Below are positions 17,801 to 25,351 of a DNA stretch of 64,000 bases, one piece after another. Source of the DNA: JAHEFT01 sp963700705 (lineage in GTDB: Bacteria > Pseudomonadota > Gammaproteobacteria > Xanthomonadales > SZUA-36). The stretch spans positions 279,886 to 343,885 of the forward strand of contig CAVOYQ010000009.1 in NCBI GenBank assembly GCA_963700705.1, in the 5' to 3' direction. The notes beneath the pieces were generated by a model. The model saw nothing but the letters and a program-made list of their open reading frames with translations. It was not told the origin of the DNA and did no database searches. The position numbers and the translations under genes are program-made. Position 1 is the stretch's first letter, and each line of letters opens with the position of its first letter.

Positions 17801-18881
17801 GTGCGGAATTGTCGGGCTCCCGAATGTGGGAAAGTCGACGCTGTTCAATTCGTTGACGCGTGCGGAAATCGCAGCAGAAAATTATCCGTTCTGCACCATC
17901 GACCCGAATGTCGGGGTCGTGGAAGTTCCTGATCTTCGCCTCGCCGCGCTCGCGGCGATCGCCCAGCCGCAAAAGATCATTCCAACCACCATGGAATTCG
18001 TGGATATCGCGGGTCTGGTCGAAGGTGCATCCAAGGGGGAGGGCTTGGGCAACAAATTCCTGGCGCACATCCGCGAAACTGATGCCATTGCCCATGTTGT
18101 CCGTTGTTTTGACAATGATGACGTGGTGCACGTGGCGGGCCGTCTGGATCCGCTATCGGATATAGAGATTATCAATACAGAGCTGTCGCTGGCGGACCTG
18201 GAATCCGTTGATCGCGCCATTGAACGAACCGCGAAGAAGCTCAAGGCCAACGAAAAGGACGCCCGCGTCAGGATGAATGTGCTTGAAAGGCTGAAGTCCT
18301 GCCTGGACGAGGGGCACCGGGCAAGGAATGTCGAGCTTTCCAGGGAAGAAGAGCTGTTGATTACGGATCTGCACCTGATTACGACCAAGCCCGTGATGTA
18401 CGTGGCAAATGTTGCCGAGGACGGATTCGAGAACAATCCGTACCTGGAATTGGTGCGGCAGAAGGCCGAGTCTGAGCGTGCGGAGGTGGTTCCCGTGTGT
18501 GCTGAGATCGAGGCTCAGCTTTCCCGGCTGGATGATGCTGACAGGCAGGAATTCCTCGACGAACTCGGGCTGAAAGAATCCGGGCTCGCCCAGGTAATCC
18601 GCGCGGGCTATGCCTTGCTCGAGTTGCTGACTTTTTTCACCGTGGGTAAGCGCGAAGTGCGTGCGTGGACGGTAAAAGCAGGCTCCACCGCCCCGCAGGC
18701 TGCGGGAAAAATTCATACGGATTTTGAGCGGGGGTTCATACGGGCGGAGGTAACTTCCTACGATGAGTTTGTATCGCTGGGTGGCGAGCAGGCCGCCAAG
18801 GAGGCTGGAAAGCTCAGGTTGGAAGGCAAAAGCTACATCGTATGCGAAGGCGACATCATGCACTTCAGGTTCAATGTTTAA
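17790..18881 (+). CDS. ychF: Ribosome-associated P-loop ATPase YchF/OLA1
   Basis: Obg-family ATPase with Walker A GLPNVGKST near residue 8, switch FVDIAGLVEGASKGEGLGN, and a C-terminal TGS domain (FTVGKREVRAWTVKAGSTA onward). 363 aa, the usual length. It binds ribosomes and has been linked to catalase and stress control. It ends the rplY–pth–ychF operon. Confidence 0.97.
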   Translation: MGFKCGIVGLPNVGKSTLFNSLTRAEIAAENYPFCTIDPNVGVVEVPDLRLAALAAIAQPQKIIPTTMEFVDIAGLVEGASKGEGLGNKFLAHIRETDAIAHVVRCFDNDDVVHVAGRLDPLSDIEIINTELSLADLESVDRAIERTAKKLKANEKDARVRMNVLERLKSCLDEGHRARNVELSREEELLITDLHLITTKPVMYVANVAEDGFENNPYLELVRQKAESERAEVVPVCAEIEAQLSRLDDADRQEFLDELGLKESGLAQVIRAGYALLELLTFFTVGKREVRAWTVKAGSTAPQAAGKIHTDFERGFIRAEVTSYDEFVSLGGEQAAKEAGKLRLEGKSYIVCEGDIMHFRFNV

Positions 18882-18956
18882 AAAGTACTTTTAAAGGCTC
18901 TGATTATGAGCTATAAGTTTTCCTGACGTTTTCGCCGGAGCCCAGAGGTTTCAGCC

Positions 18957-19268
18957 ATGGACAGGAAGAATGAAACAGAAACTGAAAATGTCGAGCTTCC
19001 ACGGGTGACCCGCCCGGAACGGTCAAAGGCCACCGGGGAAGAGGGGTCCCGGAAAGGAGGCTGGCGCGAGATAGAAGCTTTGCGCGAAAAAGCGGCGCTG
19101 AAGGCGTCGCTGGCCGACGTGTGGGATGAAGACTTCGATCTCGATGAGGAGATCCTGGCCGAACTCGACCACAATTCCGAATTCTTCACGTCACAGGAAG
19201 AGGCGGAAGAAGAAATATTCGACGATGATGATGACGATGAGGTCGATGAGTTTTTTGAAACAGAATAG
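18957..19268 (+). CDS. Small acidic protein, unknown function
   Basis: 103 aa. A charged N-terminus precedes a conserved-looking core GGWREIEALREKAALKASLADVW. The C-terminal 50 residues are strongly acidic and include a DDDDDDE run. The WREIEALR core recalls short proteobacterial proteins of the DUF3545/PA3496 kind, but I cannot confirm membership. A CAGAGG lies 8 nt upstream of ATG 18957. It sits between ychF and the tRNA operon promoter. Confidence 0.6.
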   Translation: MDRKNETETENVELPRVTRPERSKATGEEGSRKGGWREIEALREKAALKASLADVWDEDFDLDEEILAELDHNSEFFTSQEEAEEEIFDDDDDDEVDEFFETE

Positions 19269-19313
19269 CCCCCGTCTTCTTTGACCGTAATCCGCTCGAT
19301 TCCCTGTTTGCTA

Positions 19314-19342
19314 TTGCCCCTGTATTCTTAAGCATGTAAAAT
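19314..19342 (+). promoter_or_regulatory. Predicted strong sigma-70 promoter of the tRNA–tuf–secE–nusG operon
   Basis: TTGCCC, a 17-bp spacer and TAAAAT (19337-19342), followed at once by a GC-rich discriminator TTCCGCGCC. Such discriminators are typical of stable-RNA promoters under ppGpp stringent control. It is about 155 bp upstream of tRNA-Tyr. Confidence 0.65.
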
Positions 19343-19497
19343 TCCGCGCCGGTTCGTTGCTTGTTTGATTGACAGGTGGTGGCTGGTGAGTGAAAATAAG
19401 CGGCTTGCCTGCGAATGTCTGTGAAAAGTCAATTTGTCTGGCACGTTTGCCCTTGGCGGCACACATTTTCGGCTCATTGAAAAAAGAGCGATGTACC

Positions 19498-19582
19498 GGA
19501 GGGGTACTCAAGCGGTCAACGAGGGCAGACTGTAAATCTGCTGGCTATGCCTTCGGAGGTTCGAATCCTCCCCCCTCCACCA
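19498..19582 (+). tRNA. tRNA-Tyr (anticodon GTA)
   Basis: 85 nt with encoded CCA and a long variable arm, as for class II tRNAs. The acceptor GGAGGGG/CCCCTCC pairs; the anticodon arm GCAGACTGTAAATCTGC carries GTA. First tRNA of the Tyr–Gly–Thr trio before tuf. Confidence 0.96.
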
Positions 19583-19648
19583 CTTCTGTAAATAAGTGGC
19601 ACAAACGATAAAAGGATTAGAAGCTCGTGAGGCACTTTGCCATTCAGG

Positions 19649-19722
19649 GCGGGTGTAGTTCAAAGGTAGAACCTCAGCCTTCCAAGCTGATGATGTGGGT
19701 TCGATTCCCATCACCCGCTCCA
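19649..19722 (+). tRNA. tRNA-Gly (anticodon TCC)
   Basis: 74 nt with encoded CCA. Acceptor GCGGGTG/CACCCGC; anticodon loop in CAGCCTTCCAAGCTG gives TCC; T-arm TGGGTTCGATTCCCA. Confidence 0.96.
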
Positions 19723-19757
19723 CTTAGATGGCTGGGGCTCGTGGGCACAAAGGGCAG

Positions 19758-19833
<76 letters not shown>

Positions 19834-19886
19834 TTTTAGTACCTGGAAATTTGATTTGGATGTGACTGCAAAATTCGGAGACCGGC

Positions 19887-21077
19887 ATGGCAAAAGCAAA
19901 ATTTGAACGTACAAAGCCCCATGTAAACGTGGGCACGATTGGTCACGTGGATCATGGCAAGACGACGCTGACGGCGGCGATGACGAAAGTCTGTTCGGAG
20001 CTGCGTGGCGGAGAATTCAAGGCCTTCGACCAGATCGACAATGCGCCGGAAGAGCGGGAGCGCGGGATTACGATTGCCACGGCGCACGTGGAATACGAAT
20101 CGGACAAGCGGCACTATGCGCACGTGGACTGCCCGGGACACGCGGATTATGTGAAGAACATGATCACGGGTGCGGCGCAGATGGACGGAGCGATCCTGGT
20201 GGTGTCGGCGGCCGATGGCCCGATGCCGCAGACGCGTGAGCACATTCTGCTGGCGCGCCAGGTGGGTGTGCCGTACATCCTGGTGTACATGAACAAGGCG
20301 GACATGGTGGACGACGCGGAGTTGTTGGAGCTGGTGGAGATGGAAGTGCGGGAGTTGTTGAGCTCGTACGATTTTCCAGGCGACGACACCCCGATCATCA
20401 CGGGATCGGCGCTGAAGGCGCTGGCCGGGGAAGACACCGAGATGGGTGTGCAGTCGATCGCCCGTTTGCTGGTAGCGATGGATGAGTACATTCCGCAGCC
20501 GGTGCGTGCGACGGACAAGCCGTTCCTGCTGCCGATCGAGGACGTGTTCTCGATATCGGGACGCGGGACGGTGGTAACCGGCCGCGTGGAGCGTGGGGTG
20601 GTGAAGGTGGGCGAGGAAGTCGAGATTGTCGGCATTCACCCGACCAAGAAAACGACCTGCACGGGTGTGGAGATGTTCCGCAAGCTGCTGGACGAAGGCC
20701 GTGCGGGCGATAACGTAGGTGTGTTGTTGCGTGGCACGAAGCGTGACGAAGTGGAGCGTGGCCAGGTACTGGCGCATCCGGGATCGATTACGCCGCACAC
20801 CAGGTTTGAGGCGGAAGTCTATATTTTGTCGAAAGATGAAGGCGGCCGTCACACGCCGTTTTTCAAAGGCTACCGTCCGCAGTTTTATTTCCGCACGACC
20901 GACGTAACGGGTGCGTGTGAATTGCCGGAAGGCGTGGAGATGGTGATGCCGGGTGACAACGTGAAGATGCAGGTTGCCCTGATTGCGCCGATCGCGATGG
21001 AAGAAGGTCTGCGCTTTGCGATTCGCGAAGGCGGCCGTACCGTTGGCGCCGGCGTTGTCGCCAAGATCCACGAGTGA
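19887..21077 (+). CDS. tuf: Elongation factor Tu, copy 1
   Basis: EF-Tu delivers aminoacyl-tRNA to the ribosome as a GTP complex. 396 aa. G1 GHVDHGKTT, G3 DCPGHADY, G4 NKADMVDD, and domains 2 and 3 complete. It differs from copy 2 (37203-38393) at only three residues: Ser instead of Ala in VCSELR, Val instead of Glu in RLLVAMDEY, and Arg instead of Lys in PHTRFEAE. A good GGAG lies before ATG 19887. It is the tufB position (tRNAs upstream, tRNA-Trp–secE–nusG downstream). Confidence 0.98.
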   Translation: MAKAKFERTKPHVNVGTIGHVDHGKTTLTAAMTKVCSELRGGEFKAFDQIDNAPEERERGITIATAHVEYESDKRHYAHVDCPGHADYVKNMITGAAQMDGAILVVSAADGPMPQTREHILLARQVGVPYILVYMNKADMVDDAELLELVEMEVRELLSSYDFPGDDTPIITGSALKALAGEDTEMGVQSIARLLVAMDEYIPQPVRATDKPFLLPIEDVFSISGRGTVVTGRVERGVVKVGEEVEIVGIHPTKKTTCTGVEMFRKLLDEGRAGDNVGVLLRGTKRDEVERGQVLAHPGSITPHTRFEAEVYILSKDEGGRHTPFFKGYRPQFYFRTTDVTGACELPEGVEMVMPGDNVKMQVALIAPIAMEEGLRFAIREGGRTVGAGVVAKIHE

Positions 21078-21092
21078 GGTAAAGGAGCTTCT

Positions 21093-21252
21093 GAGGGCGC
21101 TTCTTTTATCGCGGAGCAGCGTAGGCAATGGAGACGTTGCGGTTTCGCCAAAGGCGAAGAAGCGACGTCGGAATGCCGGCAACGCGTGAAAACCGTTCCC
21201 TCAAAAGCGGCATGAATGGCTCTGCTCTGGCGCTGACGCGCCAACCGCAGAG
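21093..21252. repeat. H1+H2 hairpin element, tuf copy 1 downstream
   Basis: H1: GAGGGCGC then TTC on the 5' side and GTGAAA-ACC-GTTCCCTC on the 3' side (ends 21202). About 70 extra bases are inserted in the apical part, including a stem GACGT..TTCGCC/GGCGAA..ACGTC. H2 (21220-21252): CTCTGC, TC, TGGCGC, loop, GCGCCA, ACC, GCAGAG. Same family as the copies at 11556, 22432, 23714, 33716 and 38408. No T-run follows, so it is not a standard terminator. Confidence 0.7.
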
Positions 21253-21254
21253 AG

Positions 21255-21276
21255 GTAGGAGCGAATTCATTCGCGA
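21255..21276 (+). repeat. REP-like GTAGGAGCGAATTCATTCGCGA
   Basis: GTAG head followed by an imperfect palindrome GCGAATTCATTCGC. The same repeat occurs at 33676 and, with another palindrome, at 1651. It follows hairpin H2 directly. The rest of the stretch up to tRNA-Trp (21277-21399) shows nothing recognisable. Confidence 0.65.
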
Positions 21277-21399
21277 AAGATTCGGCTCTGCAACTGGCTT
21301 AATGCCATGAGACAGAGACAAATGAAATCCCGGGCTGGTGGTCCTTGAGGGCCACCAGCCTTGTGATTTCCAAGCAAAATTGATTGTGCGGAACTGTTT

Positions 21400-21475
21400 A
21401 GGCCAGTAGCTCAATTGGCAGAGCGGCGGTCTCCAAAACCGCAGGTTGGGGGTTCGATTCCCTCCTGGCCTGCCA
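21400..21475 (+). tRNA. tRNA-Trp (anticodon CCA)
   Basis: 76 nt with encoded CCA. Acceptor AGGCCAG/CTGGCCT; anticodon arm GCGGTCTCCAAAACCGC gives CCA; T-arm GGGGGTTCGATTCCCTC. Standard position between tuf and secE. Confidence 0.96.
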
Positions 21476-21509
21476 TAAACAGGTCTGTCAGGGAATAGAA
21501 GTCTGGAAA

Positions 21510-21887
21510 ATGACGAGTAAAGCAGAAACAAGCAAGTCATCGATCGTCAACACACTGCTGTTGGCTGTCGCCACTGCGTTGCTGATTGCCGGCGTTGGCG
21601 CCTACTACTGGTTCCAGGACCTGGCGATTACTCCAGTTCGGGTCGTGGCCCTGATCGTGATCGCGGTAATCGCTTCGTTCATCGCGGCACAATCGGATAC
21701 CGGCGCCACGTTTTTCCGCTTCCTCAAGGAGTCGGATATCGAGCGTCGCAAAGTGGTCTGGCCTACTCACCAGGAGACTTTGCAGACTGCGCTGATGGTG
21801 ATCATCGTGACGATCCTGATTTCACTTTTCCTTGCCGCTGTTGATTGGATCCTGGGTGCGGTGATTCGCTCGCTGGTAGGGGGCTGA
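21510..21887 (+). CDS. secE: Preprotein translocase subunit SecE
   Basis: 125 aa with three hydrophobic segments (residues about 14-35, 42-60 and 95-115) and the conserved cytoplasmic stretch ESDIERRKVVWPTHQET, which clamps SecY. Three-helix form as in E. coli. nusG starts 2 bp after its stop, the usual transcriptional pairing. Confidence 0.96.
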   Translation: MTSKAETSKSSIVNTLLLAVATALLIAGVGAYYWFQDLAITPVRVVALIVIAVIASFIAAQSDTGATFFRFLKESDIERRKVVWPTHQETLQTALMVIIVTILISLFLAAVDWILGAVIRSLVGG

Positions 21888-21889
21888 AA

Positions 21890-22423
21890 ATGACCAAGCG
21901 GTGGTACGTGGTACACGCTTACTCGGGATTTGAGAAGCAGGTCAAGCGTTCTCTGGAAGACCGGATTCAACGCGCCGGAATGGAAGAGTCATTCGGCGAC
22001 GTTTTGGTTCCGACCGAAGAAGTCGTGGAAATGAAAGGTGGTCAAAAGCGCCGTTCAGACCGGAAGTTTTTCCCCGGCTATGTGCTGGTCGAAATGGAAA
22101 TGACCGACGAGACCTGGCACCTTGTGAAAGACGTGCCAAAAGTGATGGGCTTCATTGGAGGAACGGCTGACAAGCCGGCGCCGATCAGCCAGAAAGAAGC
22201 AGATGCCATTCTGAACCGTGTTCAGGAAGGTGTTGACAAGCCCAGGCCGAAAGTACTTTTTGAGCCTGGTGAAATGGTTCGTGTCGTGGATGGACCATTT
22301 AACGATTTTAACGGCGTAGTCGAGGAAGTCGATTACGACAAGAGCCGCCTGAAAGTGGCGGTGTTGATTTTTGGACGTTCGACCCCGGTGGAACTCGAGT
22401 TCCACCAGATCGAAAAGTCTTGA
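21890..22423 (+). CDS. nusG: Transcription termination/antitermination factor NusG
   Basis: 177 aa. The NGN domain begins KRWYVVHAYSGFEKQV; the KOW motif is FEPGEMVRVVDGPFNDFNG near residue 125. NusG links RNA polymerase to Rho and to the leading ribosome. ATG 21890 was chosen because it aligns with E. coli NusG; the frame is open further upstream inside secE. Hairpin H1 begins 8 nt after the stop. Confidence 0.97.
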   Translation: MTKRWYVVHAYSGFEKQVKRSLEDRIQRAGMEESFGDVLVPTEEVVEMKGGQKRRSDRKFFPGYVLVEMEMTDETWHLVKDVPKVMGFIGGTADKPAPISQKEADAILNRVQEGVDKPRPKVLFEPGEMVRVVDGPFNDFNGVVEEVDYDKSRLKVAVLIFGRSTPVELEFHQIEKS

Positions 22424-22431
22424 GTGCTTGA

Positions 22432-22522
22432 CGGGCGCTTCTTTCATCGCTTTGCGATGAAAACCGTTCCCGACAAGCTGCATTAAGGAGTCTGCTGCTG
22501 ACGCATCGCGTCAATTGCAGAC
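22432..22522. repeat. H1+H2 hairpin element, nusG–rplK spacer
   Basis: H1 (22432-22472): CGGG, CGC, TTC, TTTCATCGC, loop TTT, GCGATGAAA, ACC, GTT, CCCG. H2 (22490-22522): GTCTGC, TGC, TGACGC, ATC, GCGTCA, ATT, GCAGAC, a perfect pair of 6-bp stems around a 3x3 internal loop. Neither has a T-run. It may set an RNA-processing point between the secE–nusG and rplK–rplA messages. Confidence 0.7.
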
Positions 22523-22580
22523 ATGATACGGGGAGCCTTGCCGTTTGTCGGCGGGCGCATGAACCCGGGGAGAAAATCTA

Positions 22581-23015
22581 ATGGCGAAGAAAGTATTAGC
22601 CTATATCAAGTTGCAGGTGGCCGCGGGCGCAGCCAATCCGAGTCCTCCGGTAGGGCCGGCTTTGGGTCAGCACGGCGTCAATATCATGGAGTTCTGCAAG
22701 GCGTTCAACGCCAAGACGCAGAACCTGGAAAACGGAATGCCGACGCCCGTGGTTATTACGGTATACGCCGACCGCAGCTTCACCTTTATCACCAAGACCC
22801 CTCCTGCCGCAGTCTTGCTTCGCAAGGCAGCGGGCGTTCCCAAGGGCAGTGGCGAACCCAACACCAAGAAAGTGGGGAAGGTGAACCGTCAACAGCTCGA
22901 AGAGATTGCAAAGCTGAAGGAGCCTGATCTTACGGCAGCCGATCTGGATGCAGCCGTCAGGACCATCGCCGGAACAGCGCGCAGCATGGGCCTCAATGTT
23001 GAAGGAGTGGTGTGA
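22581..23015 (+). CDS. rplK: 50S ribosomal protein L11
   Basis: Builds the stalk base with 23S rRNA helices 43-44, the site sensed by RelA and thiostrepton. 144 aa; N-terminal KLQVAAGAANPSPPVGPALGQHG, C-terminal RNA-binding domain ending RSMGLNVEGVV. A GGGGAG motif precedes ATG 22581. The stop overlaps the rplA start (TGATG). Confidence 0.98.
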   Translation: MAKKVLAYIKLQVAAGAANPSPPVGPALGQHGVNIMEFCKAFNAKTQNLENGMPTPVVITVYADRSFTFITKTPPAAVLLRKAAGVPKGSGEPNTKKVGKVNRQQLEEIAKLKEPDLTAADLDAAVRTIAGTARSMGLNVEGVV

Positions 23016-23710
23016 TGGGACGCATGGGTAAAAGATTGAAAGCTGTCCGCGAGCAGGTAGTGCCCGGTAAAGCCTATTCCATCGACGAAGCCCTGGAGAT
23101 CCTCAAGGGCTCCAGCAGAGTCAAGTTCGTGGAATCGGTAGATGTGGCGGTGCGCCTCGGCGTTGACCCCCGCAAGTCGGATCAGAACGTGCGCGGTTCG
23201 ACTGTTTTGCCTAACGGCACCGGCAAGCAGGTCCGTGTAGCGGTTTTCGCCCAGAGTGAAAACGCGGAAAAGGCCAAAGCCGCCGGCGCCGATGTTGTCG
23301 GCATGGATGACCTGCACGACCAGATCAAGGGCGGAGACCTGGCCTTTGATGTCGTGATCGCCACACCGGACGCAATGCGGGTTGTCGGTAAGCTGGGCCA
23401 GGTGTTAGGTCCGCGTGGACTGATGCCCAACCCGAAAGTTGGCACGGTGACGACCGATGTTGAAACCGCGGTCAGGAACGCTAAAGCCGGCCAGGTGCGT
23501 TATCGCACGGACAAGGCGGGAATCATCCACAGCACGATCGGCAAGGTCAATTTTGAACCGGACGCGTTGAAGGACAACCTTAACGCACTCCTGAAAGACC
23601 TGGTCAAGTTGAAACCGGCCTCGTCCAAGGGCGTTTACCTGCAAAAAGTGGCGGTATCAACCACCATGGGCCCTGGTATCCAGGTCGACAGGGCTTCGCT
23701 TAACGTTTAA
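23015..23710 (+). CDS. rplA: 50S ribosomal protein L1
   Basis: Stalk protein at the E site; in E. coli it also represses its own operon by binding the rplK leader. 231 aa from ATG 23015, the start that overlaps the rplK stop and reads MGRMGKRLK. Conserved DVAVRLGVDPRKSDQ and GPRGLMPNPKVGTVT are intact. The 106-bp tandem array starts on the base after its stop. Confidence 0.98.
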   Translation: MGRMGKRLKAVREQVVPGKAYSIDEALEILKGSSRVKFVESVDVAVRLGVDPRKSDQNVRGSTVLPNGTGKQVRVAVFAQSENAEKAKAAGADVVGMDDLHDQIKGGDLAFDVVIATPDAMRVVGKLGQVLGPRGLMPNPKVGTVTTDVETAVRNAKAGQVRYRTDKAGIIHSTIGKVNFEPDALKDNLNALLKDLVKLKPASSKGVYLQKVAVSTTMGPGIQVDRASLNV

Positions 23711-23980
23711 GGAGTCTCTCGGGCGCTTCTTTCATCGCGTTGCGATGAAAATCGTTCCCTCGAGACGGAAAGTTTGGAGTCTGCTGCTGACGCTTCGCGC
23801 CAACTGCAGACATTGAGGAGTCTCTCGGGCGCTTCTTTCATCGCGTTGCGATGAAAATCGTTCCCTCGAGACGGAAAAATTGGAGTCTGCTGCTGACGCT
23901 GCGCGCCAACTGCAGACATTGAGGAGTCTCTCGGGCGCTTCTTTCATCGCGTTGCGATGAAAATCGTTCCCTCGAGACGG
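23711..23980. repeat. Tandem array of H1+H2 units, period 106 bp, rplA–rplJ spacer
   Basis: Units begin at 23711, 23817 and 23923, each with GGAGTCTCTCGGGCGCTTCT; the third is cut after H1, so there are about 2.5 units. H1 of unit 1 (23714-23766) pairs GTCTC..CGGG with CCCTCGAGAC and TTTCATCGC with GCGATGAAA around TTC/ATC. H2 of unit 1 (23779-23811) is GTCTGC-TGC-TGACGC-TTC-GCGCCA-ACT-GCAGAC. Units 1 and 2 differ at only a few bases, so the duplication is recent or homogenised. Confidence 0.85.
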
Positions 23981-24273
23981 TGAATTTTTCATCCGGCTTT
24001 CAAAGCGGGTGATGGATAGGCGGGCTGCTCCGGCTTTTTTGGCCGGGATAGACCGTCAGAGACCGCAGGTGCGGTGTTCCTTTGGATCGATTGAAGGGAT
24101 GCTGTTTAAGCGTGAACCGGGTGACCGGCCACAGCCTGCGCAGATGGTGGCAGCCCCGCTACTGGATTGAATGCAGTGTCAGCCTGGCAGGCGTTCAATC
24201 CCGTAGCGGGGTCACCACTGAAGACGAGTCGATGGACCGGGAAACCGGGAAAGATGACTCCAGGAGGTAATCA
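23981..24273 (+). promoter_or_regulatory. rplJ leader, probable L10/L12 autoregulatory RNA
   Basis: This untranslated stretch precedes rplJ. It contains a long stem CCCCGCTAC-t-GGATTGAA (24154-24171) paired with TTCAATCC-c-GTAGCGGGG (24194-24211), whose apical part has an extra GCCTG-G-CAGGC hairpin. In gammaproteobacteria the rplJ leader binds L10(L12)4 to repress translation of rplJL. Position and stem strength fit that role; a kink-turn was not verified. Confidence 0.6.
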
Positions 24274-24801
24274 ATGGCGCTCAATCTTGAGCAAAAGAAA
24301 GCGGTAGTTGCTGAAGTGGCCGATGTGGCCAACAAGGCGCTTGCTGCTGTCGCTGCAGAGTATCGTGGTCTGACGGTCGAGGAGATGACTGAACTCCGTG
24401 TGAAAGCACGCGAGGGAGGAGTTTTTTTGAAAGTCGCCAAGAATACCCTGGTCAGCAGAGCTGTTGAGGGTACGGAATACGAATGCATGCAGGAATCGCT
24501 GACAGGACCTCTTCTGTTCGCGTTCAGCATGGAAGATCCCGGTGCTGCCGCACGCCTTGTCAAGGACTATGCAAAAACCCATGACAAACTTATCGCGAAA
24601 CTTGTTGCGGTAGGCGGTCAGCTGTATGGCGCGTCCGAATTGGAACGCCTGTCCAGCTTGCCGACTTACGATCAGGCCATCTCGATATTGATGGGTGTGA
24701 TGAAGGCGCCGATCGAGAAATTCGTCAGGACCCTTGCCGAACCGCATACCAAGCTGGTTCGGACCGTTGCTGCTGTGCGTGACGCCAAGCAAGCTGCTTG
24801 A
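24274..24801 (+). CDS. rplJ: 50S ribosomal protein L10
   Basis: Base of the L7/L12 stalk; the C-terminal helix carries L12 dimers. 175 aa beginning MALNLEQKKAVVAEVADVA, with YRGLTVEEMTELR and KVAKNTLVSRAV conserved. AGGAGG lies 7 nt before ATG 24274. rplL follows 57 bp on. Confidence 0.98.
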   Translation: MALNLEQKKAVVAEVADVANKALAAVAAEYRGLTVEEMTELRVKAREGGVFLKVAKNTLVSRAVEGTEYECMQESLTGPLLFAFSMEDPGAAARLVKDYAKTHDKLIAKLVAVGGQLYGASELERLSSLPTYDQAISILMGVMKAPIEKFVRTLAEPHTKLVRTVAAVRDAKQAA

Positions 24802-24858
24802 TTCTATTAACCGATTGGTGGGCTAGACCCCAGATAATCAACTATTACGGAGACGACA

Positions 24859-25239
24859 ATGGCCGTTTCAAAAGAAGATATTCTTGAAACAATTTCAAAT
24901 ATGAGCGTGATGGATGTCGTAGAACTCATCAGCGCAATGGAAGAAAAATTCGGCGTTTCAGCTGCGGCGCCTGTAGCTATGGCTGCCGGCCCGGCTGCCG
25001 GTGGTGACGTTGCCGCTGCAGAGGAACAGACCGAATTTAACGTAGTCCTTACCTCTTTCGGTTCCCAGAAAGTGCCGGTGATCAAGACAGTACGTGAGAT
25101 CACCGGACTTGGGTTGAAAGAAGCCAAGGACCTGGTCGAAGGCGTGCCCTCTGCCGTTAAGGAAGGTGTGTCAAAAGACGAAGCTGAACAAATCAAGAAG
25201 AAGCTCGAAGAAGCAGGCGCTTCGGTCGAGGTTAAGTAA
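24859..25239 (+). CDS. rplL: 50S ribosomal protein L7/L12
   Basis: Flexible stalk protein that recruits translation GTPases. 126 aa: N-terminal dimerisation domain, an Ala/Gly-rich hinge (AAAPVAMAAGPAAGGDVAAAEEQ), and the C-terminal domain with KVPVIKTVREITGLGLKEAKDLVE. The 112-bp gap to rpoB, where E. coli has an attenuator and RNase III site, shows no strong hairpin. Confidence 0.98.
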   Translation: MAVSKEDILETISNMSVMDVVELISAMEEKFGVSAAAPVAMAAGPAAGGDVAAAEEQTEFNVVLTSFGSQKVPVIKTVREITGLGLKEAKDLVEGVPSAVKEGVSKDEAEQIKKKLEEAGASVEVK

Positions 25240-25351
25240 ATCTTCTTCCCTGATTTTTGGGGCTGAAAAGAAATGGGCTGGGGACACGTGTCTCCGGCCT
25301 GTTTCTGCTTGTATTTCGAATGAATATTGATCGCACGGGCGGAAACTGATC

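Noticed and set aside
19836..21182. Long minus-strand frames opposite both tuf genes (also 37143-38387)
   Set aside because: They mirror the biased codons of EF-Tu, have His/Arg-rich composition, and resemble no protein family.
21128..21310. Short frames containing GRSEFIRE or VGANLFANA peptides (also near 33.6 kb)
   Set aside because: These peptides are translations of the GTAGGAGCGAAT repeat, a well-known source of false gene calls.
23711..23980. Possible CRISPR array
   Set aside because: Units are 106 bp, contiguous, nearly identical along their whole length and without variable spacers; no cas genes nearby.
23707..23992. Overlapping minus-strand frames across the 106-bp repeats
   Set aside because: They translate the hairpins themselves; the period is not divisible by three, so repeated units are read in different frames.
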